From Paenibacillus tundrae (GTDB taxonomy: Bacteria > Bacillota > Bacilli > Paenibacillales > Paenibacillaceae): a stretch of 60,255 nucleotides of DNA. Location of the stretch: positions 1-60,255 of the forward strand of contig NZ_JAUSTI010000025.1 of the NCBI RefSeq assembly GCF_030812775.1, read 5' to 3'. Shown here one piece after another: positions 1-7,982 of the stretch (position 1 is its first letter; every line of letters starts with the position of its first letter). The notes below the pieces were generated by a model, which was given only the letters and a program-made list of their open reading frames with translations, searched no databases and was not told the DNA's origin. The position numbers and the translations under genes were made by a program.

Positions 1-95
1 CTTTTAGTTCTTTTAGTTCTTTTAGTTCTTTTAGTTCTTTTAGTTCTTTTAGTTCTTTTAGTTCTTTTAGTTCTTTTAGTTCTTTTAGTTCTTTT
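1..95. repeat. 9-bp tandem repeat (CTTTTAGTT), about 10 copies
   Basis: Ten perfect copies of the unit CTTTTAGTT run from base 1 to 90, followed by a partial copy, and the array continues off the left edge. On the + strand one frame reads Leu-Leu-Val repeatedly and then stops at 115-117, so it could be the end of a gene lying outside the window. The minus-strand frames are closed by stops just upstream. A non-coding minisatellite is equally possible. Confidence 0.9.
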
Positions 96-158
96 TAAAA
101 TTATGTTCCATTCTTAATGTCTAAAGTGGGCTGGTTAATATCAGTTGTATGATGCAGG

Positions 159-188
159 GCACCGCGTGCTGGACATTGCACGCGGTGC
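159..188 (-). terminator. Perfect 11-bp hairpin downstream of the deacetylase gene
   Basis: GCACCGCGTGC and its exact reverse complement are separated by an 8-nt loop. The hairpin lies 40 bp past the stop of the minus-strand deacetylase gene. There is no T-run on either side, so it is either a non-canonical terminator or an mRNA-stabilising hairpin. Confidence 0.45.
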
Positions 189-228
189 GAATAACAACTT
201 CATGCTAGGTTCACCTTAATTCATTTCC

Positions 229-855
229 TCACGCTTCATTCGAAATGGCTAGTAATTCACTTACTGTGACCAAACGGTACCCTTCCGCAATAAGCTCTTC
301 TACCATTATTCGAACAGCCTCCACCGTCTGAGAACGATCCCCATACCCATCATGAAAAATGAGTACACTACCAGGCTTTACCGTAGGCCTTGTATGCTCC
401 AAAATATAATCTACACCAGGATTGTCCCAATCCTTCGCACCACCGTTAACCGCAGCAACCGTATGGTAACCCTGTTCCACAGCCAGAGATAGGATATCGT
501 CATTTATCCCAAAGTATGGTGGTCTGAAAAGATTTGTCGGTTTCCCTGTTACTTCCCGAATGACATTCTCCGCTCGTTGTAGTTCCTCCCCTGCTTGCTC
601 CAACGTCAATTCGGTCAGATTGGGATGTGTAAACGTATGGTTGACTATCTCATGCCCTTCACGGTGAACCTCAGCTGCAATTTCCGGGTAAGATTCAATC
701 TCCTTACCAATCATGAAGAAGGTCGCTTGTCCTCCTGCACGACGGAAAATCTCAAGGATTTGCTGTGTGTACACCGGATGTGGCCCATCATCAAATGTGA
801 AAGCTACAGCCTTTTCCCGTACGGATACCTGTTCAACTAACAACATTTTATTCAT
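229..855 (-). CDS. Polysaccharide deacetylase (NodB homology domain)
   Basis: A 208-residue carbohydrate esterase family 4 protein that would remove N-acetyl groups from peptidoglycan, chitin or a related polymer. Visible motifs are TFDDGPH at residues 20-26 (catalytic base and metal Asp), the metal-binding HTFTH at 73-77, RPPYF at 111-115 and FHDG at 167-170, so the active site looks complete. The start is supported by AAAGAGGAG about 9 bases upstream. No signal peptide or transmembrane segment is visible, which is unusual because most Bacillus homologues (PdaA type) are exported; it may act inside the cell or leave by another route. It is monocistronic, with a hairpin downstream. Confidence 0.9.
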   Translation of the reverse strand: MNKMLLVEQVSVREKAVAFTFDDGPHPVYTQQILEIFRRAGGQATFFMIGKEIESYPEIAAEVHREGHEIVNHTFTHPNLTELTLEQAGEELQRAENVIREVTGKPTNLFRPPYFGINDDILSLAVEQGYHTVAAVNGGAKDWDNPGVDYILEHTRPTVKPGSVLIFHDGYGDRSQTVEAVRIMVEELIAEGYRLVTVSELLAISNEA

Positions 856-1164
856 GAAATAATAGCTCCTCTTTCATAGATTCATAGACATTGAAGTGTG
901 TGTTTTACACATGGAGTTAAGATATATGTACAATCGTATTATGGTAATAATTATATCAAACAGCATTGGAATATAGGAGAAATATGAGGTCTGAAATAGA
1001 AATTAGTCGTCATCAGTTTTCTCAATTCTGACCTGGCAATAGCAGACCTAACTTTACTAGCAGCATTAAGTGTAATAATATTACAAATATACTTAATAAT
1101 ATGTAGATATCTTTATATTAAATACCTCAAAGAGAACACACTCTATAAGGGAGAAACTAATTTT
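856..1164. other. Divergent intergenic region
   Basis: This 309-bp AT-rich stretch separates the deacetylase gene (leftward) from a secreted protein gene (rightward). No gene is seen in it. It holds a palindrome at 1072-1084 and a plausible rightward promoter at 1081-1109, described separately. Confidence 0.6.
1072..1109 (+). promoter_or_regulatory. Candidate sigma-A promoter with overlapping palindrome
   Basis: TTACAA (1081-1086) and TAGATA (1104-1109) are spaced by 17 bp. The palindrome GTAATAATATTAC (1072-1084) overlaps the -35 box and could be a repressor site. The match is modest and the region is AT-rich, so chance is possible. Confidence 0.35.
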
Positions 1165-1677
1165 ATGAAGAAGATACGTGGCTTATGGGTGACCCTAGCT
1201 CTAGCTATGACGATAACAGCGATAATTGTTTATGCTTCAACAAGCACAAATCAGGAAGGTGTACTTGCAAGATCAAATACACCTGAAATTTCTGATAATA
1301 GTCCTTCTACCGAAGATCAATTGATCGCCCCCATGGTTATTGATACGGACAACCCCATTGGTGATACTGTTAGTGGTGATGCAGTTGTACAAAAATCCTT
1401 CACTGTAAATGCGGGGTATGGCCATATTAAACTTTCTATGAACAACCATAGTAGTCATTCGGTTTTTGTTTCCTTAACACACAATAGTACGGGAAAAGTA
1501 TATTTCTCTCAGGAGATTACCGGAAAAGATGATTTTACGTGGAAAAGCTTCGAACAAGGTTTTGAACAAGGCGTGCGTGGTGGAGACTATACACTTCAAT
1601 GGAGTGCCGGGGGGAGTAAAGTAAATGGAGATTTCTCTGGGGTAACGGGTTCATCCATTTCTGATGTAATGAATTAA
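1165..1677 (+). CDS. Secreted protein of unknown function
   Basis: A 170-residue protein that I do not recognise. It begins with a classical signal peptide: Lys-Lys, then a hydrophobic stretch of about 17 residues ending near residue 24 at a Tyr-Ala-Ser site. It lacks a lipobox Cys. The following ~50 residues are Ser/Thr/Asn/Asp-rich. The rest (about 80-150) looks like a beta sandwich with alternating hydrophobic residues, ending in a Gly-rich segment. The start has a GGGAGA ribosome site at normal spacing, and a terminator follows. It is probably an extracellular or cell-wall protein; no enzymatic motif is visible. Confidence 0.75.
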   Translation: MKKIRGLWVTLALAMTITAIIVYASTSTNQEGVLARSNTPEISDNSPSTEDQLIAPMVIDTDNPIGDTVSGDAVVQKSFTVNAGYGHIKLSMNNHSSHSVFVSLTHNSTGKVYFSQEITGKDDFTWKSFEQGFEQGVRGGDYTLQWSAGGSKVNGDFSGVTGSSISDVMN

Positions 1678-1700
1678 CGATTCAAGTGTGCTGTTGAGGA

Positions 1701-1726
1701 AGCTCCTGATATCCAGGGGCTTTTTT
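1701..1726 (+). terminator. Rho-independent terminator
   Basis: AGCTCCTG pairs with CAGGGGCT and is followed by six T. It ends the secreted-protein gene at 1165-1677. Confidence 0.8.
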
Positions 1727-1862
1727 ATTTACTCGACCTCCTTCGAGTCATTTCGTTTAAAAGAATGGATATCTATTATCAATCACATGCAAACTGTAAC
1801 TCCCCTATAGGCTTCTGCATAGCATGGAGAATATGAACGAATCTAAATTGGAGGTCATGACC

Positions 1863-2168
1863 ATGAACTTGCAACTGCAGGGGCAAAAAGAACAAACATT
1901 GTTTCGAATGGATCCAACTACTATGAATAACTTAAAATCCATTCAAGACCATGTAACAAATACATGTAAACACCATGTGAATACACTTGTCCGAGTGGAG
2001 ACAGTAGATGGCGATGTTTTTGAAGGGTTCCTCATCCACTGCGAAAGGGGAATTTTATACTTAAAACTACCAAGCCCTATGACTAATCGAGGCTTTGTTC
2101 CTGGTTTCCAAAATGATGTCGTATTACCCCTAGTGCTGTTTAATTTACTCGCCATTTCATTATTATAG
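1863..2168 (+). CDS. Small protein with a possible Sm-like/DUF2642-type beta domain
   Basis: A 101-residue protein. The start at 1863 is chosen because TTGGAGG lies 8 bases upstream; further-upstream ATGs lack such a site. The middle part (about 45-75) reads VRVETVDGDVFEGFL followed by a hydrophobic strand, resembling the short Sm-like domain of small spore-associated Bacillus proteins (DUF2642 type). That assignment is inference from pattern only. The C-terminus is hydrophobic. The next gene starts 42 bp downstream on the same strand, so the two are probably co-transcribed. Confidence 0.65.
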   Translation: MNLQLQGQKEQTLFRMDPTTMNNLKSIQDHVTNTCKHHVNTLVRVETVDGDVFEGFLIHCERGILYLKLPSPMTNRGFVPGFQNDVVLPLVLFNLLAISLL

Positions 2169-2210
2169 GCCTGACCTAAGCCTAATCCTATCATTAAGGA
2201 GTGAAATCTT

Positions 2211-2501
2211 ATGGCATTCATGCCGCCTCAAGGACCACAAGGAACACAGCAGCCGCCACCCTCTCCTCCTCCACAATTCACACCACCGCAACCCGCTGCT
2301 ACAGCGTTCGCCATCGACCCCGGAGCTATTGTCGGTTGTTTATTCCGCAACACCTATGTGTGGCTGAGAAATGGGAACTCGTTCTGGTTCTTCCCAACCT
2401 TTGTAGGGCGTACATCCGTTGCAGGTTTTAGATGGACCGGTCGAAGATGGGTGTTTACTGGAGTCGATCTAAGAAGCATTGTGTCATTTACATGTTTTTA
2501 G
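2211..2501 (+). CDS. Small Pro/Gln-rich protein with a conserved aromatic C-terminal domain
   Basis: A 96-residue protein. Residues 1-35 are dominated by Pro and Gln. Residues 40-96 are rich in Phe, Trp and Arg (CLFRNTYVWLRNGNSFWFFP and on) and end in a Cys-Phe. From memory, near-identical architectures are common in Paenibacillus and Bacillus and are sometimes mislabelled transporter; no transmembrane helix is evident here. TAAGGAG lies about 9 bases before the ATG. It follows the Sm-like small gene and is closed by a terminator shared with ssrA. Function unknown; a surface or spore-coat role is a guess. Confidence 0.75.
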   Translation: MAFMPPQGPQGTQQPPPSPPPQFTPPQPAATAFAIDPGAIVGCLFRNTYVWLRNGNSFWFFPTFVGRTSVAGFRWTGRRWVFTGVDLRSIVSFTCF

Positions 2502-2540
2502 AGAAGAAAATAGCGATCCCTTTTCAACTCACCAAAAACA

Positions 2541-2566
2541 AAAAAGCACCCTCTTGGGTGCTTTTT
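2541..2566. terminator. Bidirectional terminator between the small-gene pair and ssrA
   Basis: AAAAAGCACCC and GGGTGCTTTTT flank a TCTT loop, giving T-runs on both strands. It serves the + strand gene ending at 2501 and the minus-strand tmRNA ending at 2580. Confidence 0.9.
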
Positions 2567-2579
2567 CTAATACTACTAA

Positions 2580-2941
2580 TGGAGGCGAGGGGAGTCGAAC
2601 CCCTGTCCGAAGATAACGACACATAAGCTTCTACGGGTGTAGTCACAGTTTTGATGTCACCCGAGTATCGCCCCGTAACCGGCTATACGTTGGGTCAGCC
2701 TGATTGTCTTCTTCAGCACACCCCAGGCGGAGATGTGACAGCGTATCCCACTACTAGTTAGCCCCTAATCCTGTCACATGGGCGATGCAGGTTAGAAGCA
2801 CGCACACAGTTTCTTAGGCTGCGAAAGCGTAGTTTGTTTGTTGTTTGCCGTTTAATAGGCTTTAGCGTTGATGAAGCGGACGCGTCCCCACTACCCGCTA
2901 CCCATGCTCGAACTATCCCCGTCGAATCCATAAACGCCCCC
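2580..2941 (-). ncRNA. ssrA: tmRNA (transfer-messenger RNA)
   Basis: About 362 nt. The 5' end GGGGGCG (2941-2935) pairs with CGCCTCC (2587-2581) to form the acceptor stem, with discriminator A at 2580. The T-arm sequence GTTCGA before CTCCCCTCG is present. CCA is not encoded. The tag reading frame on the minus strand runs from 2849 to 2817, giving GKQQTNYAFAA and then TAA at 2816-2814; with the alanine carried by tmRNA itself the tag is AGKQQTNYAFAA. The C-terminal Ala-Ala is the usual ClpXP-type degron. It rescues stalled ribosomes together with SmpB, encoded just upstream. Confidence 0.95.
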
Positions 2942-3333
2942 TCAACTAAGAAGGGCTCCAGGATTAATCCGTGAATACGGAGCAAAGGTGCTGCACATCT
3001 TTTTCCTCCAAGGTAAAAAGATGCTCTTTCTAACTCGGCATTCCTGTCTGCTACATAAGTAATCTTATCACAGGACAGCTCACCGAAATAGTACAGATTG
3101 CTGGAAGACATTCCAGCAGGCTAAGTAACTGTGCAAATTTAACCAATACAGCAGTTACCAGCGAATCGTCTACATATTATACCGCGTCCCTCAGACGAAG
3201 TAAAGTTCACTGCCATGTAGCAACAATGTATAGTCAGCTTCACTTAACTATCTTACCCACGATTCGAACAAATTAAGCAACTACTACATGATCTTATCGC
3301 ATCATACGCAACCCTGTGTGTTCCAAACAATAA
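2942..3333. other. Intergenic region upstream of ssrA
   Basis: About 390 bp between the tmRNA 5' end and the smpB terminator. No convincing gene is present: a 117-codon open frame on the minus strand runs into the tmRNA and is not credible. I could not identify a clear -35/-10 pair for ssrA; the RNA may be cut from a longer precursor. Confidence 0.5.
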
Positions 3334-3379
3334 TAAAAAAAATCTCAACCCCGTCTATTACCGGACAAGTCTTGAGATT
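3334..3379 (-). terminator. smpB terminator
   Basis: On the minus strand AATCTCAA and TTGAGATT form the base of a hairpin with a G/C-containing upper part, followed by eight T. It ends the smpB transcript before ssrA. Confidence 0.8.
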
Positions 3380-3465
3380 CTCTATCGTGATATGACTGTC
3401 ACTAATTTACCAATAACCAATGTCTCAACAAATTTAGATACAGCCTCTCACGCCTAACCATCCAA

Positions 3466-3948
3466 TTAACGAGCGATCTTCTGCTTCTCGCGCATTGCTC
3501 TTTGAATATCACGTTGTGCATCCCGTTTAGCAGCAGTCTCACGTTTATCATATTGTTTCTTACCTTTACCTAGTCCAAGCAACAGCTTGGCATACCCATT
3601 ACGCACATAAATCTTCAGCGGCACAATGCTGTAACCATCCTGTTTCGACAGCCCGAGCAGCTTGTGAATCTGTGCCTTGTGCATCAGTAACTTACGCGTA
3701 CGTGTTGGATCAATCGGGTTATGTCGGTTCCCTTGTTCAAAAGGACTAATATGCATATTGTGAATATGAATTTCACCGTTCCGAATCGTGGCAAACGCAT
3801 CTCCAATATTCGCACGTCCGTTACGAATAGACTTAATCTCCGTTCCAGTAAGCACCATGCCCGCTTCATACGTATCTTCAATGAAGTAGTCATGGGAAGC
3901 CTTTTTGTTCTGTGCGAGCACTTTACTCTGTCCATCATTCTTACCCAT
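3466..3948 (-). CDS. smpB: SsrA-binding protein SmpB
   Basis: A 160-residue tmRNA partner that delivers tmRNA to stalled ribosomes. The family core is clear: DYFIEDTYEAGMVLTGTEIK near residues 20-39, then the beta-barrel strands, and the basic C-terminal tail (KKQYDKRETAAKRDAQRDIQ onward) that folds as a helix in the mRNA channel. The start at 3948 follows AGGAGTGAGG; the open frame extends 20 codons further upstream but without family similarity. It lies between rnr and ssrA, the standard Firmicute arrangement, and has its own terminator. Confidence 0.97.
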   Translation of the reverse strand: MGKNDGQSKVLAQNKKASHDYFIEDTYEAGMVLTGTEIKSIRNGRANIGDAFATIRNGEIHIHNMHISPFEQGNRHNPIDPTRTRKLLMHKAQIHKLLGLSKQDGYSIVPLKIYVRNGYAKLLLGLGKGKKQYDKRETAAKRDAQRDIQRAMREKQKIAR

Positions 3949-4241
3949 GTCCTCACTCCTTCTTCGTAAAATAAATCCGTTCCGATGCCTGTGTCCACAT
4001 GCATCCATGTTGCACCATAGTACCTGTGCCAGACCTCAATTGTAGCAAGTACGGCTGTTAAAATCAAGAAAGAGGCGACCTCAGCCGCCCCTCCTCATTA
4101 CACCTTTTCCAGACGATACGAAACAGCTTCACACATTCCTCAAGACTATCTCTTTTCATCTATAACGCTTTTTCAAGGATTGTTCTGCTCATCCAGATCA
4201 TGAACCTGTCAGTTCAACCTTATCTACCTAACAGCCTTACC

Positions 4242-7013
4242 TTACTTTTTCTTCTTCCGTACAAAAGCTGCCGTACTATTACCCGCTCCGCCTTTGTTCT
4301 TCTTCCGCTTACGACGAGGTGCTCCACCTTCCTGAGTACCTCCAGGTGTTGCCGCATCGCCAATAAAGATACCGCTAGGTGACGTTTTTTTGCGGCCACT
4401 GCCGCCTTTGCTACCTTTACCGGATTTGAAGCTGCCCTCACCGCGTTCGCTGCGACCGCTGGAACCACTTCCATGGCCTCCGCCAGCACTACTCTCCTGA
4501 CTACCATTTGGTGCAGAGCTGTAGCCGCCTTTGCCTGAACCGAAGCCGAAACTTACTGCTCCTTTGCCACGATTAGTCGATCCACCAGCTTCTCCACTCC
4601 GGCGCTCGCCTTTCGGTTTGCCGCTACCTTTCCCAGCAAAGCCGCCAGTTGAGCCTGCTCCAGCACTCACTGCGCCACCGCGTCCACCTTTGCTGCTCTC
4701 TTCTGGTGATCTGCCGCCACGACCTCTTCCAGCACCACCTGTAGAGCCAGAGCCACCTTTGCCACCACGTGAACCACTGAATCCACCTTTCGCTGCACCA
4801 CGTCCACCGTTACCTCCAGGGCGACCGCCTTTACCGCCGCGACCACCACCGAAACCACCAGGACGCTCACCGCGAGGCTTCATATCCACCATTTCAAAGT
4901 CAATCGTATACTCTTCCATGCTCACACGTGCCACACGAATCTTCACTTCATCACCGATGCGGAACACTTTGGAAGTACGCTCCCCAATGAGAGCCATATG
5001 TTGATCGTCAAAATGGTAGTAGTCGTCCGTGAGCGCACTCAGGCGAATGAGACCCTCTACTGTATTCTCCAGCTCAATAAACATACCGAAGCTCGTTACG
5101 CTGCTGATCATGCCCTCGAACTCTTCGCCTACTTTATCCAGCATATACTCCGCTTTTTTCATTTTCTCCGTATCACGCTCTGCTTCCACCGCGACACGCT
5201 CTCGTTCGGATGATTGCTGTGCAATATCTGCCATACGTCCAGCCAAGTACTCTTGACGGTTTTCTGGCAGAGCTCCGTTGTTCTCGATAACCTCACGAAT
5301 CACACGGTGAATAACTAGGTCAGGATAACGACGGATTGGAGATGTGAAATGACTATAGAATTCTGCCGCCAGACCGAAGTGACCCGACATCTCAGAATCA
5401 TACTTCGCCTGTTTCATGGAACGAAGCATCATCGTACTAATGACCGTCTGCTCTTTTGTTCCGTTGATGTCCTCAAGCAACGATTGGAGTGCACGTGGAT
5501 GGATGGCGTTACCGCGACCTTTAACGTGGTGTCCAAAATTCGCCGCAAAGGCGAGGAAATTTTGTAGTTTTTCTTGATCCGGGTCTTCATGCACACGATA
5601 GATAAATGGTACTTTAAGCCAGTGGAAATGCTCTGCCACCGTTTCATTAGCCGCTAACATGAACTCCTCAATGATCTGCTCCGCAATCGAACGCTCCCGT
5701 TTCACAATATCGATCGGTTTGCATTCTTTATCTACAATGATCTTGGACTCTTCAAAATCAAAGTCAACTGCCCCCCGACGCATACGCATCGCACGCAGCT
5801 TCAAGGCAATCTCCTTCATCAGATGGAAGTCATCCACCAGATCTTTATATCGTTCGAGCAATTCAGGCTCTTCGCCTTCAAGGATTTTACGAACGTTGGT
5901 ATACGTCATGCGCTCTTTGGTCTTAATGACACTTGTGAAAATATCGTGCTTCACAACCTTCATCTGGTCGTTAAACTCCATCTCACAGGACAATGTCAGA
6001 CGATCCACTTGCGGATTCAAGCTGCATATGCCGTTAGACAGGCGCTGTGGCAACATCGGAATAACCCGATCCACCAAATACACACTACATCCACGGTTGT
6101 AAGCTTCTTGATCCAGCTTAGAGTTCTCGCGCACGTAGTAACCGACGTCAGCAATATGAACGCCCAGGCGGTAATTGCCATTAGGTAGCTTCTCAACGTT
6201 TACCGCATCATCCAGATCCTTAGCATCTTCGCCATCAATCGTAACGATATTCAGTCCACGCAGATCACGGCGACCCTGTTGCACGATCTCTTCATCTGTG
6301 ATGGAGTCTGGAGCCTGTTCTGCTTCACCAACGACTTCATCTGGGAAAGCTTCTGGCAATTGGTGTTTACGAATGACGGACAAAATATCAATGCCCGGCT
6401 CATCCTTATGCCCAAGAATCTCAATAATCTCACCCTCAGCCGCCGCACGGCCTTCTGGGTAACTAACGATCTTCGCTACAACCTTCTGTCCATCGACAGC
6501 TCCAGCAAAATTGGTACGTGGAATGAAGATATCCCGGTTAATGCGTTTATCATCCGGAATGACGAATCCGTATACTTCATGGCTTTGAAATACACCGACG
6601 ACTTGTGTCACCGCACGTGTAACAATGCGAACAATCTCGCCCTCCAGACGTCCACCTGATGGCCCTTTAGAAGTGACCTTCACGAACACGATGTCTCCAT
6701 TCATCGCACTTTTCATATCATTGGCGTGAATGTACACGTCAGGGTGCTCTCGATCCTCTGGGATCAAAAACGCAAACCCTTTGGCATGTGCCTGCAAACG
6801 TCCACGAACCAAGTCCATACGTTCAGGCATACCGTAACGATTGTTACGGGTAAGCAAAATCTTGCCGGATTCCTCCAGCGTATTGAGCATAATCAAAAAA
6901 GATTTGAAATCAGCCGCATCTTTAATCTCGAAGTGCTGTTCCAGCTCTTGATAAGTCATTGGTTTATAAGCGGTCTCCCGCATAAAATCGAGCAATTGTT
7001 GTTCTGTTATCAT
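4242..7013 (-). CDS. rnr: Ribonuclease R with long Gly/Arg/Lys-rich tail
   Basis: A 923-residue 3'-5' exoribonuclease that degrades structured RNA and, with tmRNA-SmpB, non-stop mRNAs. Order of domains: winged-helix (1-70), cold-shock domains (about 70-200), RNB catalytic domain (about 250-590) with metal-binding D260, D266, D268 and D269 spaced as in E. coli RNase R, S1 domain (about 635-710). Residues from about 713 to the end are a low-complexity tail made almost only of G, S, R, K and A with several RGG and GRGG elements, ending in a lysine cluster. The usual family tail is shorter. The start at 7013 follows AGGTG at 9 bases; upstream in-frame codons are unlike the family. Confidence 0.95.
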   Translation of the reverse strand: MITEQQLLDFMRETAYKPMTYQELEQHFEIKDAADFKSFLIMLNTLEESGKILLTRNNRYGMPERMDLVRGRLQAHAKGFAFLIPEDREHPDVYIHANDMKSAMNGDIVFVKVTSKGPSGGRLEGEIVRIVTRAVTQVVGVFQSHEVYGFVIPDDKRINRDIFIPRTNFAGAVDGQKVVAKIVSYPEGRAAAEGEIIEILGHKDEPGIDILSVIRKHQLPEAFPDEVVGEAEQAPDSITDEEIVQQGRRDLRGLNIVTIDGEDAKDLDDAVNVEKLPNGNYRLGVHIADVGYYVRENSKLDQEAYNRGCSVYLVDRVIPMLPQRLSNGICSLNPQVDRLTLSCEMEFNDQMKVVKHDIFTSVIKTKERMTYTNVRKILEGEEPELLERYKDLVDDFHLMKEIALKLRAMRMRRGAVDFDFEESKIIVDKECKPIDIVKRERSIAEQIIEEFMLAANETVAEHFHWLKVPFIYRVHEDPDQEKLQNFLAFAANFGHHVKGRGNAIHPRALQSLLEDINGTKEQTVISTMMLRSMKQAKYDSEMSGHFGLAAEFYSHFTSPIRRYPDLVIHRVIREVIENNGALPENRQEYLAGRMADIAQQSSERERVAVEAERDTEKMKKAEYMLDKVGEEFEGMISSVTSFGMFIELENTVEGLIRLSALTDDYYHFDDQHMALIGERTSKVFRIGDEVKIRVARVSMEEYTIDFEMVDMKPRGERPGGFGGGRGGKGGRPGGNGGRGAAKGGFSGSRGGKGGSGSTGGAGRGRGGRSPEESSKGGRGGAVSAGAGSTGGFAGKGSGKPKGERRSGEAGGSTNRGKGAVSFGFGSGKGGYSSAPNGSQESSAGGGHGSGSSGRSERGEGSFKSGKGSKGGSGRKKTSPSGIFIGDAATPGGTQEGGAPRRKRKKNKGGAGNSTAAFVRKKKK

Positions 7014-7451
7014 TAATATATTCACCTCGGGAAACATAAAAGTATGATCTGGTCTCATCTCTTTATGTATCGGAATCCTTACCAATTTCATGCAATGTAA
7101 TGCATACCTTACTATCTCATACCCTAGTATACACGAATTCAATCCAGCACATCCGTCCCTAACAAAAAAACCACAGACGCAGGATTGCTTAAGCATAAGC
7201 ACGCTTTCAAACGTAACTACGGATCGTTCCAAGTTAGAATTACTTCTTCTATACTTACTGAAAAAGGGATCAATCCACATGTTCATGTATCATGAACCTC
7301 ATTATAGGAATAGATTATGCGCGGAAGCACAGACAGGTACATTCCCTACATTGCAGGGGTATACCTTCGAAGGAAGGAGAACCGAACAGAAGAGAAAATT
7401 AAATCATGTGATTGTAGTGGCAGGAAAATACTGGACACGTTAAAACTTATT
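7014..7451. other. Intergenic region between secG and rnr
   Basis: About 440 bp without a supportable gene. In Bacillus subtilis an esterase gene (yvaK) sits at this place; no trace of an alpha/beta hydrolase is visible. The stretch presumably carries the rnr promoter, but I did not find a clear one. Confidence 0.5.
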
Positions 7452-7484
7452 AAAAAACCTCCGTTTCTTCTCGAAACGAAGGTT
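7452..7484 (-). terminator. secG terminator
   Basis: On the minus strand an AACCTTCGTTTCG arm pairs with CGGAGGTT-containing sequence and is followed by six T. Confidence 0.8.
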
Positions 7485-7539
7485 AATCTTACAAGCGAAT
7501 TCCGCTCATGCTATTGAATTGTATAAGAAAGTATCCTTC

Positions 7540-7773
7540 TTACTTGGAGACGATCGTAACAATAATAGACAAAATCATGAAACCTGCACCGAGAACAACC
7601 GTTGCACGTTGCAAGAAAAGATCCAGTCCGCGCGCTTTCGTTTTACCGAAAAGATGTTCCGCACCACCGGAGATGGCACCCGCCAAACCAGCGCTTTTCC
7701 CGTGCTGCAGCAATACTACAGTGATTAGACCGATCGAGAAAACAACGAGCAGCAATTTCAAAGCAATATCCAT
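7540..7773 (-). CDS. secG: Preprotein translocase subunit SecG
   Basis: A 77-residue membrane protein of the SecYEG channel. It has two hydrophobic helices (about 3-22 and 53-74) joined by a Gly-rich cytoplasmic loop with the family pattern GKSAGLAGAISGGAEHLFGK. The ATG at 7773 is preferred over an upstream GTG because AGGAGGT ends 7 bases before it, while the GTG overlaps this site. It is monocistronic, with a terminator downstream and rnr beyond. Confidence 0.95.
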   Translation of the reverse strand: MDIALKLLLVVFSIGLITVVLLQHGKSAGLAGAISGGAEHLFGKTKARGLDLFLQRATVVLGAGFMILSIIVTIVSK

Positions 7774-7933
7774 TCTTTCCACCTCCTACCCATGTGGGCA
7801 TAACATCTCACCATAAAAACAGTTAGTTTGATTGTACCATAGCTACTGCTGTGATACAAGTAGTGCTTGCTATACATTCATCCAACTTTATCCACTATAG
7901 TAGTAAGATTATCCGAAGATTCTTCTACATAAT

Positions 7934-7961
7934 AAAAAGACAAGCCGGTTACCCGGCTTGC
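7934..7961 (-). terminator. Terminator of the glycolytic operon
   Basis: On the minus strand CAAGCCGG, loop GTAA, CCGGCTTG, then a T-rich run. It lies directly behind the eno stop codon. Confidence 0.85.
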
Positions 7962-7982
7962 CCGAAAAGCTGTGTACACAGC

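Noticed and set aside
1..95. CRISPR-like repetition
   Set aside because: Units are only 9 bp and contiguous with no spacers.
2758..3111. 117-codon minus-strand open frame ending inside tmRNA
   Set aside because: It overlaps the tmRNA body, has a weak ribosome site and no family resemblance.
4531..5004. Proline-rich open frame on the + strand
   Set aside because: It is the complement of the Gly-rich tail of RNase R (GGN read backwards gives CCN); no ribosome site or separate promoter.
7090..7443. 117-codon + strand open frame between rnr and secG
   Set aside because: No ribosome site, no recognisable domain, low-complexity composition of non-coding AT-rich DNA.
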